DNA of 64,000 nt from Rhizobium skierniewicense (lineage in GTDB: Bacteria > Pseudomonadota > Alphaproteobacteria > Rhizobiales > Rhizobiaceae). Below are positions 19,137 through 28,173 of this stretch, in pieces (within the stretch, counting starts at the first letter, position 1; every line of letters begins with the position of its first letter). The DNA lies in assembly GCF_014196515.1 (NCBI RefSeq), contig NZ_JACIDV010000001.1, positions 62,001 through 126,000 on the forward strand, written 5' to 3'. The notes below the pieces were generated by a model, which ran no database searches, had not been told where the DNA came from, and saw only the letters and a program-made list of their open reading frames with translations. The translations under genes and the position numbers were made by a program.

Positions 19137-20246
19137 TCAGTAGAGAATGGAACGTTCCGTTTCCGGGTCGAAGACCTGCGCGCCCGTCAGGTCGGCAATC
19201 AGGGTGATGTCATCGCCTATTCTGCCTTTGAACCGCGGCGAAACACGCGCGATCAGCGCCTTGCCGCTTGCAACAAGATTGAGGTGAACCTCCGATCCCA
19301 TCGGCTCGGCCAGTTCCAGCGTGGCGTTGAAAGGCACGGTGTTTGCCGCGTCGATATCAGCGGGCGCAAACTCGTGAAAATTCTCCGGGCGGATGCCGAG
19401 GATCACGTCCTTGTTTTCGTAAGGGCGCAGCCGTTCGGCATCGATGCTCGCAGGCAAAGGCAGCGGCGTGCCATCGAACACGGCCGTGACGCGTTCACCG
19501 TCCCGCTTCAATGTTACCGGCAGCATGTTCATCTGCGGTGCGCCGATAAAACCGGCGACGAACATATTGATGGGCCGGTCGTATAGTTGCTGCGGCGTGT
19601 CCACCTGCTGGATGTGACCATCCTTCATGACCACGATGCGGTCCGCCATCGTCATGGCTTCGATCTGGTCGTGCGTCACATAGATGAAAGTGGCATCCAG
19701 CCGCTTGTGCAGCTTGCTGATCTCGGCGCGCATCGTGCCGCGCAGCTTGGCATCGAGGTTGGACAACGGTTCGTCGAGAAGAAACACTTCCGGGTTGCGC
19801 ACCATGGCGCGGCCCAGCGCCACGCGCTGCCGTTGCCCGCCCGACAGCGCCTTCGGCTTGCGGTTCAAGAGATGCGTGATGTCAAGAATATTGGCCGCTT
19901 CCTTCACCTTCTCGTCGATGAAATCGCGCGGCGCTTTGCGCAATTGCAGGCCGAAGGCCATGTTCTTGTACACCGTCATATGCGGGTAAAGCGCGTAGTT
20001 CTGGAACACCATGGCGATATCGCGGTCTTTCGACGGCACGTCGTTCATCACGTCCTCGCCGATGCGAAGCTCGCCACCGGAGATGTCCTCCAGCCCGGCA
20101 ATCATCCGCAATGTCGTGGACTTGCCGCAGCCGGACGGGCCGACGAGAATGATGAATTCCTTGTCGGCGATCTCCAGATCGATATCGTGGACGACCTTGA
20201 GCGCACCAAAGGTCTTGTTGAGTTTTTTCAGCGAAATGCTTGCCAT
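19137..20246 (-). CDS. Sugar ABC transporter ATP-binding protein (MsmX/UgpC type)
   Basis: 369 residues. Walker A is GPSGCGKSTTLRMIAG, the Q-loop is VFQNYALYPHMTV, the signature is LSGGQRQRVALGRAMV, Walker B is VFLLDEPLSNLD, and the switch is VTHDQIEAMTMADRI. A C-terminal TOBE/MalK-like domain (ILGIRPENFHEF) follows. It energises the two MalFG-type permeases of the same operon. UgpC-type ATPases are similar to each other, so a more precise substrate name would be a guess. Confidence 0.92.
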   Translation of the reverse strand: MASISLKKLNKTFGALKVVHDIDLEIADKEFIILVGPSGCGKSTTLRMIAGLEDISGGELRIGEDVMNDVPSKDRDIAMVFQNYALYPHMTVYKNMAFGLQLRKAPRDFIDEKVKEAANILDITHLLNRKPKALSGGQRQRVALGRAMVRNPEVFLLDEPLSNLDAKLRGTMRAEISKLHKRLDATFIYVTHDQIEAMTMADRIVVMKDGHIQQVDTPQQLYDRPINMFVAGFIGAPQMNMLPVTLKRDGERVTAVFDGTPLPLPASIDAERLRPYENKDVILGIRPENFHEFAPADIDAANTVPFNATLELAEPMGSEVHLNLVASGKALIARVSPRFKGRIGDDITLIADLTGAQVFDPETERSILY

Positions 20247-20261
20247 ACCGTCCTCACGCGA

Positions 20262-21434
20262 TCACCAGTAGGAGGCCCAGTTGCGCGACAGTCGCGTCAG
20301 GGCTTCCAGATAATAATAGTCGCCCCACGACACGCACTCGTCGACGCCTTCGCCGCGGCAGGTGTTGTGCGGCGTCTTCTTCGAATAGGTGCCGTGGAGA
20401 AGCTGACCGTTGGAAACAGCCGGATCCCTGACCGAATAGCTATCGACAAGGCTTTTCACCATGCGCCCGGCGAGATTGCGGTATTCCTCGGCCTTCTCAG
20501 GCTCTTCCAGATCGGCCATTTCCAGCAGGCCGCAGGCAACGATAGCCGCGGCCGAGCTGTCGCGCGGTTCGCCATCCTTCTCGGTGAAGACGAGGTCCCA
20601 ATAGGGCACGAGATCGGACGGCAGGCGCTTCAGGTAAAAGGCCAGCAGTCGCTCGAACGCCTCACGATAGGCGGGCAGCCGCTCGTAGCGGTAGGAAAAC
20701 GCCATTCCGGCAATACCCCAGGCCTGGCCACGCGCCCAATAGCTCTCGTCGCTATAACCCTGCTTCGTCACGCCGCGCACCGGCGCGCCGGTGTGCGGGT
20801 CCATGTAGAAAGTGTGATAGGTGGAATCGTCAGGCCGAACGGAATGGGCAAGCGTTGTGCGGGCATGGGCCAGCGCGACGTCGCGGTACTCTTCGCGGCC
20901 TGTCTGCTCGGCTGCCCAGTAGAGCAGCGGCAGGTTCAGCAGGCAGTCGATGATGTAGCGATATTCGTCGGGATTGTTCTTGCGGCCCCATGCCTGAATG
21001 AACTGCCCGACAGGCTGGAACCGCTCCATCAACTGGTCGGCGGCCATCAGGGCTGCGCGCTTGCCGTCCTCGTCGCCCACCAGCTTCCAGGCGGCGATGC
21101 AGGATGGTGAATAGAGAAAGCCCATGTCGTGATGGTCCGTCTCGATGCGGTTTTCGATCCGGTGCAGAAAACTCTGCACCTGTATCTGTGCCGCATGTTG
21201 AAACACCCTGTCGCCCGTATGCTCGAAGGCGAGCCATATCTGTCCCGGCCAGAACCCTGCAGTCCATTGATCGTTGGCGACGGCAGGATAGACATTGCCG
21301 ACGCTGGAGTGGTTCTGTGCCTTGTAGGTAAATTCCGGCAGGTTGCGCCGCACCTGTTCGACAGCCGTCGCCATCGCCACATCGACTTCGGCTTCGCTGA
21401 TCGGGCTGGGTTGGGTGTCGGTAGAATTCAGCAT
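20262..21434 (-). CDS. Unsaturated glucuronyl/galacturonyl hydrolase (GH88)
   Basis: 390 residues, no signal peptide. Motifs of the GH88 (alpha/alpha)6 barrel are present: NDQWTAGFWPGQIWLAFEHT, HHDMGFLYSPSCIAAWKLVGD, YWARGQAWGIAGMAFSYRY and DSSAAAIVACGLLEMA. The Asp in NDQWTAGF and the Asp in HHDMGF are at the expected places for the two catalytic aspartates. The enzyme removes the 4,5-unsaturated uronate left by polysaccharide lyases, acting in the cytoplasm on imported oligosaccharide. It lies 4 nt from the permease gene and 15 nt from the ATPase gene, within the operon, and is the best clue to the substrate class. Confidence 0.9.
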   Translation of the reverse strand: MLNSTDTQPSPISEAEVDVAMATAVEQVRRNLPEFTYKAQNHSSVGNVYPAVANDQWTAGFWPGQIWLAFEHTGDRVFQHAAQIQVQSFLHRIENRIETDHHDMGFLYSPSCIAAWKLVGDEDGKRAALMAADQLMERFQPVGQFIQAWGRKNNPDEYRYIIDCLLNLPLLYWAAEQTGREEYRDVALAHARTTLAHSVRPDDSTYHTFYMDPHTGAPVRGVTKQGYSDESYWARGQAWGIAGMAFSYRYERLPAYREAFERLLAFYLKRLPSDLVPYWDLVFTEKDGEPRDSSAAAIVACGLLEMADLEEPEKAEEYRNLAGRMVKSLVDSYSVRDPAVSNGQLLHGTYSKKTPHNTCRGEGVDECVSWGDYYYLEALTRLSRNWASYW

Positions 21435-21438
21435 GGTA

Positions 21439-22275
21439 TCAACCCTTGATCCCGGAGGAGGCGACGCCTTCGACGAAGAAACGTTGCAGCGCCAGAAAAA
21501 CGATAAGCACCGGGATCAGGGCGACCACGGAGGCGGCCATGATCAACCCGTATTCTGCAGAATATTGCGAAATGAACATGCGAAGCCCGATCTGGATGGT
21601 CTTCAGCTCGGTTTTCGTCAGATAGATCATCGGCCCCAGAAAGTCGTTCCAGGTCGTGACGAACGTGAAGATCGTCAGCGTCGAGAGCGCCGGCTTGGAC
21701 AGCGGCAACATGATCTTCGCCCAGATCTGGTACTCGTTCATGCCGTCGATGCGGGCTGCCTCGCACAATTCATTGGGGATCGACATGTAGAACTGCCGCA
21801 TCAGAAACACGCCGAACGCGGTGAAGGCTTGGAGCAGTATCAGCGCCAGATGGGTGTTGTTGAGGCCGAATTCGCGCATCAGCAGAAACTGTGGCACCAT
21901 ATAGACCTGCCACGGCATGGCGATGGTGGCGATGTAGCCCAGAAACAGCGTGTTCTTGTAGGGAAAATGCAGCTTGGCAAAGGCATAGGCCGCGAAACTC
22001 GACGTCAGCAACTGCATGATCGTGACGATGATGGTCAGCTTCGACGTGTTGTAGATGAACAGCGCCAGCGGAATCTTCGTCCAGATCTCGGTGTAGTTCT
22101 CCCACCGTGGCTGCGCCGGTATCCATTCGATGGGGAAGGCGAAGACATCGCGGCTCAGCTTGAGCGACGCCGACAGCATCCACGCAAACGGCAGCAGCAT
22201 GATGATGGTGATCGCGATGACGGTTGCGTAGACGGCAATCGTACCAACAGTGACTTTCCGGCCCATGATCCGCAT
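21439..22275 (-). CDS. Sugar ABC transporter permease, MalG type
   Basis: 278 residues with six hydrophobic segments and the EAA-type coupling loop ELCEAARIDGMNEYQIWAKIMLP typical of MalG-class permeases. It starts 4 nt after the partner MalF-type permease gene ends. Together they form the membrane pore of the oligosaccharide importer. Confidence 0.92.
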   Translation of the reverse strand: MRIMGRKVTVGTIAVYATVIAITIIMLLPFAWMLSASLKLSRDVFAFPIEWIPAQPRWENYTEIWTKIPLALFIYNTSKLTIIVTIMQLLTSSFAAYAFAKLHFPYKNTLFLGYIATIAMPWQVYMVPQFLLMREFGLNNTHLALILLQAFTAFGVFLMRQFYMSIPNELCEAARIDGMNEYQIWAKIMLPLSKPALSTLTIFTFVTTWNDFLGPMIYLTKTELKTIQIGLRMFISQYSAEYGLIMAASVVALIPVLIVFLALQRFFVEGVASSGIKG

Positions 22276-22279
22276 CGTC

Positions 22280-23224
22280 TCAGTCCTCCCGCTGACGTTT
22301 GAACTGGACGACGGTTACGGCCAGCACAAGGAAGAACAGAACCAGCGCAATCATGCTGGAATAGCCGAGATCCCATGAAATGAAGGCTTCGTTGTAGATG
22401 TGGTAGACCAGAACCAGCGTCGACGTGCCGGGTCCGCCCTGCGTAATCATGTAGACCTGATCGAAGACCTTGAACGACTGGATGGTCAGCATGACGGTGA
22501 CGAAGAACGTCGTCGGTGCCAGTTGCGGCAGCGTGACGTGGATGAACTTCTGCCAGGCATTGGCACCATCAAGCCCGGCAGCCTCATAAAGCTCGGAATT
22601 GATGCCCTGAAGCCCGGCCAGATAGATCACCATGTAATAACCCATGCTTTTCCAGATGCCGAACAGAATGACGGTCACCATCGCCCAGTGCCGATCTGCG
22701 GCCCAGCCGGGCATGTCCGCCGGGTCCATGCCCAAAGTGTAGAGCAGCATGTTCACAGGCCCCATTTCGGGGTTGAAAATCATGTTCCACACGACCGCCA
22801 CAGCCACCAGCGAGGCGACATAGGGAAAGAACATGGCGGTGCGGAAGAAGTCGCGCCCGAGGATTTTCTGGTTGAGCAAAACCGCCAGCCCCAGCGCGCA
22901 GGCGAGCGTCGCCGGCACGGAAACCACGGTGTAGACGATCGTGTTCCAGAAGGCCGAGATAAACGCCTTGTCTTCGAACAGGCGCCAGAAATTGTCCAGC
23001 CCTGCAAAGCTCATGGCATTGGAGCCATCCCAGTGCATGAAGGCCAGTGCGAAGGCAAACAGGATGGGGCCGAGCGTGAAGATGGCAAAGCCGAGGAAAT
23101 TCGGGGCAATGAAGGAGTAGGCGATCAGCGCATTTTCGACCCGGCGTCGTTTCTTCGAAACGATCCGCACCTTTTTCTTGCGGTATGGGGCCGCCTGTGT
23201 GTCGGACGCGGTCACGATGGCCAC
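22280..23224 (-). CDS. Sugar ABC transporter permease, MalF type
   Basis: 314 residues. A basic N-terminal tail (YRKKKVRIVSKKRRRVENA) precedes six membrane segments, and the EAA loop is NSELYEAAGLDGANAWQKFIHVTLP. First gene of the leftward sugar operon; its promoter lies in 23225-23445, which is shared with the divergent heparinase-like gene. Confidence 0.92.
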   Translation of the reverse strand: MAIVTASDTQAAPYRKKKVRIVSKKRRRVENALIAYSFIAPNFLGFAIFTLGPILFAFALAFMHWDGSNAMSFAGLDNFWRLFEDKAFISAFWNTIVYTVVSVPATLACALGLAVLLNQKILGRDFFRTAMFFPYVASLVAVAVVWNMIFNPEMGPVNMLLYTLGMDPADMPGWAADRHWAMVTVILFGIWKSMGYYMVIYLAGLQGINSELYEAAGLDGANAWQKFIHVTLPQLAPTTFFVTVMLTIQSFKVFDQVYMITQGGPGTSTLVLVYHIYNEAFISWDLGYSSMIALVLFFLVLAVTVVQFKRQRED

Positions 23225-23361
23225 GGCATTCCTCCCATTGTCGGCCAGCCATCGTCATCATCGACGCGGACCTCGGTCATCTCCTGCGATCAGATTTTCA
23301 CCTGACGCCTCCAGCTGTTTTGATATCATAAATTCTGCATTGGTCAAACAACTTCACATAA

Positions 23362-23373
23362 AGTCAGACAAAT
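23362..23373. promoter_or_regulatory. Possible FadR-type repressor half-site in divergent sugar promoter
   Basis: The stretch AGTCAGACAAAT reads ATTTGTCTGACT on the minus strand. A related string, ATTTGTCAGA, occurs at 26861-26870 upstream of the GntR/FadR-type regulator gene. A shared near-palindromic TTGTCnGA core in both promoter regions would fit a repressor that controls itself and both arms of the locus. Only about nine bases are shared, so this is a weak call. Confidence 0.25.
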
Positions 23374-23445
23374 TCTCTGGAGATCGCGAAAGACGTATGA
23401 TAGGAGCGTTGCTACCGAATATCGAACGCGCGGGAGGTCGAGGGC

Positions 23446-25224
23446 GTGTTTGCAGAACTGATACCGCTTCTGCCGCACCGGCTGGGCGATTTTGCCGCAG
23501 ATCTCACCGCTGACAGTCTTCGCGCTGCTGCGTCGCAGGGTATCCACGCCCAGCTGGTTGATGCCGCGGCAAAGGCGCTCGATGAACCCTGGTCGGTTAT
23601 CCTTGCAGGCGATTATTGGGAATATACGCAAAACGGTAATCGTTCCCGCTTCGAGACGCTCTATTTCTCCCGCCGTCTCAGGCTGAACGCGCTGGTTCTG
23701 GGCGAATGTATCGAAGGGCAGGGGCGTTTCCTGACGCAAATCATCGATGGCCTGTGGCTCATCTGCGAGGAAAGCGGCTGGCAATTGCCGGCGCATAATT
23801 CCCATATTCGCGGAGGTCCGCGCACGCCCCTTCCCGATCCGCAAAACCCTGTCATCGATCTCTTCGCAGCCGAGACGGCAGCCAATCTGGCGCTGGTCTC
23901 GCATCTGCTTTCGTCGCAACTGGACACCTTCGTTGTCGCGCGAATATCGCACGAAATCGATCGGCGCATCCTGGTGCCATACCTGTCGCGCCACTTCTGG
24001 TGGATGGGCAGTGGTGTGGAGCGAATGAACAACTGGACGGCGTGGATCACGCAGAACATTCTTCTCTCCACCTTCCTGCGCAGCACCGATCAGCCCACCC
24101 GCCGTGCCGTTACCGAGCAGGCGCTGAAAAGCCTCGATGCCTTCCAGAAAGACTACGCCGATGACGGCGCCTGCGAAGAAGGCGCGCTTTATTACGGACA
24201 CGCGACGCTGTGCATGTTCACAAGCCTTGCGGTTCTGGGTGACGTTGCCCCCGGCGTGACCGACACACTCTTGCGCGAAGACAAGCTGCGCAATATGGCC
24301 GAATTCATTGGTCACATGCATGTGGCGGATGACAGCTTCTTCAATTTCGCAGATGCCCCGGCCCGGTTTCAAACCAGCGGCCTGCGCGAATATCTCGTCG
24401 GTAAAACCATTGCATCGCCTGATCTTCAGGCCTTTGCCTTCGATCGCTGGCAGCATTCGTCCAAGCGGTTGATGCAGGATGAGTGGAACCTGTGGTATCG
24501 CGTGCAGGCGGTGCTGACGGAACGGGAACTGGCCGAGGTCACTCTCCCGGCGCCTCAGAAGCGTGATATCTTTTATCCCGGCATTGAGCTTGCGATTGCG
24601 CGCGACGACGTCTTCGATCTCGCGGTCAAGGGTGGCAACAATGGCGAAAGCCATAACCACAACGATGTCGGCAGCATCACGCTTTACAAGCATGGTCGCC
24701 CTTTCCTCATTGATGTCGGCGTGGAAACCTACACGGCCAAGACCTTCTCGCCGCAGCGCTACGACATCTGGACCATGCAATCGGCTTTCCACAATTTGCC
24801 CAGCTTCGGCGGCGTGATGCAGAAGGACGGGGAAGCCTATACGGCGGGTGATTTCAAAGTCGATTTTGCCCCGGAAAAGGCCGAAATATCTCTGGATCTT
24901 GCCCGCGCCTATTCGCCAGACGCTGGCGTCCGCAGCTACACCAGAACCGTCCGGCTCGTCCGAGGCCAGCATGTCGAGATCGTCGACGACCATGAGGGCG
25001 AGCGCGAGGCCGTTCTGTCGCTTATGACAATCGACGCGCCCCGCATCGATGGCGATAGTCTGTTGGTCGGCGATCTCGGATCGATCGAGATCGAGGGAGC
25101 AGGCGTTCCCGCCACCGAAACCATTCGGATCGATGATCCGCGCCTGCGCCAGTCATGGCCGGGTACCATCCACCGCACCCTCATTCCGCTAAAAGGCAAA
25201 CGCCTTCGCCTCGTCATCCGCTAA
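23446..25224 (+). CDS. Heparinase II/III-like protein, probable oligouronate lyase
   Basis: 592 residues with no signal peptide. The N-terminal helical toroid is followed by the Hepar_II_III C-terminal beta-sandwich, recognised by KGGNNGESHNHNDVGSITLY and RPFLIDVGVETYTA. The Asn-His-Asn-Asp box is where family members place catalytic and metal-adjacent residues. The start is GTG at 23446 after a strong GGGAGG site. Enzymes of this group cleave uronate-containing oligosaccharides by beta-elimination, which would create the unsaturated ends that GH88 removes. It is divergent from the importer operon and co-transcribed with the next gene. The exact substrate is unknown. Confidence 0.82.
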   Translation: MFAELIPLLPHRLGDFAADLTADSLRAAASQGIHAQLVDAAAKALDEPWSVILAGDYWEYTQNGNRSRFETLYFSRRLRLNALVLGECIEGQGRFLTQIIDGLWLICEESGWQLPAHNSHIRGGPRTPLPDPQNPVIDLFAAETAANLALVSHLLSSQLDTFVVARISHEIDRRILVPYLSRHFWWMGSGVERMNNWTAWITQNILLSTFLRSTDQPTRRAVTEQALKSLDAFQKDYADDGACEEGALYYGHATLCMFTSLAVLGDVAPGVTDTLLREDKLRNMAEFIGHMHVADDSFFNFADAPARFQTSGLREYLVGKTIASPDLQAFAFDRWQHSSKRLMQDEWNLWYRVQAVLTERELAEVTLPAPQKRDIFYPGIELAIARDDVFDLAVKGGNNGESHNHNDVGSITLYKHGRPFLIDVGVETYTAKTFSPQRYDIWTMQSAFHNLPSFGGVMQKDGEAYTAGDFKVDFAPEKAEISLDLARAYSPDAGVRSYTRTVRLVRGQHVEIVDDHEGEREAVLSLMTIDAPRIDGDSLLVGDLGSIEIEGAGVPATETIRIDDPRLRQSWPGTIHRTLIPLKGKRLRLVIR

Positions 25225-25236
25225 GGGAGAATGCCG

Positions 25237-26025
25237 ATGAAGCTCACACTCAAAGTCGTCAACGCAGCCGGTGCCGTCCTGTCGCAATCCAGTTGTGACG
25301 ATGAGGTCTTTCTGGTCTATCGCAATGACTACGCTGAAGGTGACCGGATCGTTGTCGAAGCGGAAAAGCCCGTTCATATCGATCTCAGCCTCGATGCGGG
25401 CATGCCGCCCGCGCGTCTTTTCATGGCGGCTACGAATTTCGCTCTCCCTGTGCCCTTCGGCTTGACGCGCAAGACCTATCCGCCGCAGGCATTTCTGGGA
25501 AATCTCCACCGCATTTCCGCCTGTTATGTCCATCCCGATGAGGCGTCGACACGTCGAAATCTCGCTCTCAATCCTTTCGACCATCATGATAACAACACCC
25601 TCTTTCCGCACGCCAAGGCCAATGTGGAAACGCGCGGCGAGGCCGTCTTTGCGGCACGCAATGCCATCGATGGCGAAAAGGCCAATACGGACCACGGCTT
25701 CTGGCCCTATACAAGCTGGGGTATCAACCAGGATCCGGCCGCGACCCTCACTCTCACCTTCGGCCGTCCGGTTTTGATCGATCAGATCACGCTGTATCTC
25801 AGGGCAGATTTTCCCCATGACGCCTGGTGGAACGAGGCCAGCATGACCTTCTCAGACGGGCATGTGCTGACCGTCCCGCTGGTGAAATCAGGTGCAGCTC
25901 AGGCTTTCCCCATGCTGCCTCGAACCGTGGAATGGGTGCGGTTGCACGATCTGAAAAAAGCCGACGACCCATCGCCGTTTCCGGCGCTGACACAGTTGGA
26001 GGTCTGGGGCGCCGATGCGCCTTAG
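25237..26025 (+). CDS. Unassigned protein with beta-sandwich, F5/8C-like C-terminal half
   Basis: 262 residues from the ATG at 25237; an ATG at 25231 is only 2 nt from the AAGGGAGA ribosome site, so the second is preferred. I do not recognise a named family. Residues about 1-110 look like a small beta domain (VEAEKPVHIDLSLDAGMPPARLF); the rest resembles a discoidin-like carbohydrate-binding fold (AARNAIDGEKANTDHGFWPYTSWGINQDPAATLTLTFGRP, discontinuous hydrophobic pattern, then VEWVRLHDL). No signal peptide. It follows the heparinase-like gene by 12 nt, so it probably binds or processes the same oligosaccharide. Confidence 0.6.
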   Translation: MKLTLKVVNAAGAVLSQSSCDDEVFLVYRNDYAEGDRIVVEAEKPVHIDLSLDAGMPPARLFMAATNFALPVPFGLTRKTYPPQAFLGNLHRISACYVHPDEASTRRNLALNPFDHHDNNTLFPHAKANVETRGEAVFAARNAIDGEKANTDHGFWPYTSWGINQDPAATLTLTFGRPVLIDQITLYLRADFPHDAWWNEASMTFSDGHVLTVPLVKSGAAQAFPMLPRTVEWVRLHDLKKADDPSPFPALTQLEVWGADAP

Positions 26026-26037
26026 GCACGGTGCGTT

Positions 26038-26778
26038 TCAGTTGGTGGCGATACCACGCAGATCGCGCATCATCTCGCGGTAGCGAATCTGGCTGCCGCG
26101 CAGGTGTTCCTGCATGGCAAGCTTTGCCGCCTGTTCGTTGCGATCTGAAATTGCCACGATGATTGCCTCATGTTCCCTGTGTATCAGGCGTCGATAGGCA
26201 GTCTGGTCAACCTCTTGCTGCTTGGGGACGAATTTGGATTGCGGAATGGCTGCCGGTCCGTGCAGTTCCAGAAACTGCGTGAACAGGGGATTGTTGGTCG
26301 CCGCCGCAATCGCGAAATGCAGCGCGAGATCCGCCTCGCGGATGGACTGGTTTGTCTCGATGCATTCCAGCACCTTGGCATGACACTCGAAAATCGCCTC
26401 TTCCTGCGAAGGCGACCGGCGAAGGGCTGCAAGTCCAGCTGCCTCGATTTCAAGCGGCGTGCGGATCTCCAGCACTTCCAGATCCGATGATAATCTCGCC
26501 TTGTCCACGACCGTGGCGGGACGCGCATTCTTTTCCGTCTTCAAGACAAAGATGCCCGCCCCCTGGCGGACTTCGACAAGCCCGTCATGGCGCAGCGCTG
26601 CAACCGCCTCCCGCACAACCGTTCGACTGACGCCGTGCTCTTCGGTCAGTTCGATCTCGCTCGGCAATCTGTCCCCAGGTCCATATCTCCCGGACGCGAT
26701 CACCTCGCGCAAAATGCCGCTGAGCTGGCTGACGAGCGAGGCTCCGTTCTTAGGGCGCTCTTTTCCAATATGACGCAT
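26038..26778 (-). CDS. GntR family transcriptional regulator, FadR subfamily
   Basis: 246 residues. The N-terminal winged helix has SGRYGPGDRLPSEIELTEEHGVSRTVVREAVAAL (GntR signature), followed by VRQGAGIFV. The all-helical FCD domain has the metal/ligand-binding pattern EADLALHFAIAAATNNPLF and HREHEAIIVAI. It is convergent with the heparinase pair and likely represses the oligosaccharide locus until a uronate-derived effector binds; this is inferred from position and family. Confidence 0.88.
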   Translation of the reverse strand: MRHIGKERPKNGASLVSQLSGILREVIASGRYGPGDRLPSEIELTEEHGVSRTVVREAVAALRHDGLVEVRQGAGIFVLKTEKNARPATVVDKARLSSDLEVLEIRTPLEIEAAGLAALRRSPSQEEAIFECHAKVLECIETNQSIREADLALHFAIAAATNNPLFTQFLELHGPAAIPQSKFVPKQQEVDQTAYRRLIHREHEAIIVAISDRNEQAAKLAMQEHLRGSQIRYREMMRDLRGIATN

Positions 26779-27005
26779 GTTGAGGGATCGCCCGGCGTTG
26801 AAAATGGATGTTTACAGCAAATACATATGATGAATTTTGATCAATATCAATCATTGTTCTATTTGTCAGATGATTGAATGCGTTTCCGTCTTTGGAACGC
26901 TCACTGTCCGTGTATGCTTTTGCTTCCAGCGCGTAACCAATTGAACATACAATTGCTGTAACATTCATCCCGTTGCAGCGACAGGACGGGTTAAGGGGTT
27001 TGGGC

Positions 27006-27203
27006 ATGGCAGACCGAGCGGAATTTTTGATGCAGAAGCTCGTCGCGCTTTACGCGGACCGCGACGGCGCAACCGCCATCGAATACGGCCTCATCATTGC
27101 GCTCATCGCTTCGGCCATCATTGTCGGCATGCAAACCATCGGCACCAATATCACGGCGATCTTTCAGTTTCTGTCGGACACTTTCACCAACGCAATGGCC
27201 TGA
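27006..27203 (+). CDS. Flp family type IVb pilin
   Basis: 65 residues from ATG 27006, which follows AAGGGG at 26993-26998. The Flp signature DRDGATAIEYGLIIALIASAI is complete, including the Glu-Tyr pair after the prepilin cleavage site and the long hydrophobic helix. It ends TNAMA. No cpa/tad assembly genes are in the window, so this is a lone pilin gene whose product would rely on a system elsewhere. Confidence 0.85.
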   Translation: MADRAEFLMQKLVALYADRDGATAIEYGLIIALIASAIIVGMQTIGTNITAIFQFLSDTFTNAMA

Positions 27204-27215
27204 TCACCACGCAAT

Positions 27216-28112
27216 TTAGTCGTCGTTCTTTGACGGCAGTTTGATTTCAGCGGTCTTCAACGCGTCGGCAAGACGCACCTTAGCAGAGCCCGGTTTCAGC
27301 GGTTTCTGCTGGCTTTCGTGCGGCGCCCAGCCTGAGACAAAAATGATCGAGAAGGTTGCGCGGATACGACCGTCCGGATCACTGTATTTCTCGGCATAAA
27401 GTTCGGCAGCACGCATGAAGAACCGCCGGTTCAGCGGTTTTCTGCTGCGTCCCGTCAGCGGGTTGGACATGCCCATGGCCCTGAGATCGCGCATCAAAGG
27501 CAGGATCGAATCGTACCGCACCGTATAGGTCTCCGTATCCGTCACCGGCAGGGCAAATCCGGCCCTTTGCAGCAAAGCACCGACATCCCGCACATCGGCG
27601 AAAGGAATGACGCGCGCGCTGGCCCCGCCACTCAACTCTATTTCAGTGGATAAAAGCACATCGCGCAGCTCCTGCAAGGTGCCAGCACCGGGAATGGCGG
27701 CCATAAACAGACCATCGGGCTTCAAGGCCCGGCGGATCTGGATCAGCGTGCCTGGCGTGTCGTTGGTGAGATGAAGGCTGAGCGGCGAGACGATCAGATT
27801 GGCCGATGATGGCTCGAGCGGCAGGTGCTCGATGGGCGCTATCTCGAGTGGTTCGTCACCATTGGCAAAAGCAGCATCCATCTCGACGCGCTTGACGGCT
27901 CCGACCTTGCCTGTGTCGAGAATGCGCCGTGCCGTGATGCCGGTCGCGCCATGCAGTTCGACGGCGTTATCAAAATGCCGCTCAACGATGGCGAGACGGT
28001 CTGCCAGCTCGTCTGCGGCAAGATCCAGCAGGAAAAGCGCCTTGTCGTCGCGCGAGCGCCATGCGCGCTTGCGATTCTTCTCGATCAACGCCGCGTCGAA
28101 AACAATGTCCAT
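27216..28112 (-). CDS. Class I SAM-dependent methyltransferase (BioC/NDUFAF5-like)
   Basis: 298 residues from the ATG at 28112 (MDIVFDAALIEKNRKRAW); the frame remains open upstream but that part overlaps the divergent comF promoter. MDIVFDAALI...KALFLLDLAADELADRL is typical of alphaproteobacterial homologues of the mitochondrial NDUFAF5/BioC-like group. The Rossmann core is divergent, with VSPLSLHLTNDTPGTLIQIRRALKPDGLFMAAIPG as the post-motif region. Substrate unknown. Confidence 0.75.
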   Translation of the reverse strand: MDIVFDAALIEKNRKRAWRSRDDKALFLLDLAADELADRLAIVERHFDNAVELHGATGITARRILDTGKVGAVKRVEMDAAFANGDEPLEIAPIEHLPLEPSSANLIVSPLSLHLTNDTPGTLIQIRRALKPDGLFMAAIPGAGTLQELRDVLLSTEIELSGGASARVIPFADVRDVGALLQRAGFALPVTDTETYTVRYDSILPLMRDLRAMGMSNPLTGRSRKPLNRRFFMRAAELYAEKYSDPDGRIRATFSIIFVSGWAPHESQQKPLKPGSAKVRLADALKTAEIKLPSKNDD

Positions 28113-28173
28113 ACCGTCATCCATCCAAACTTTGCTGTCGCAAAGGCACCCGTTCGCGCTTATTGTCAACCGC

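Noticed and set aside
23344..24993. 549-codon minus-strand frame opposite the heparinase-like gene
   Set aside because: Shadow; the sense frame has the Hepar_II_III motif and ribosome site.
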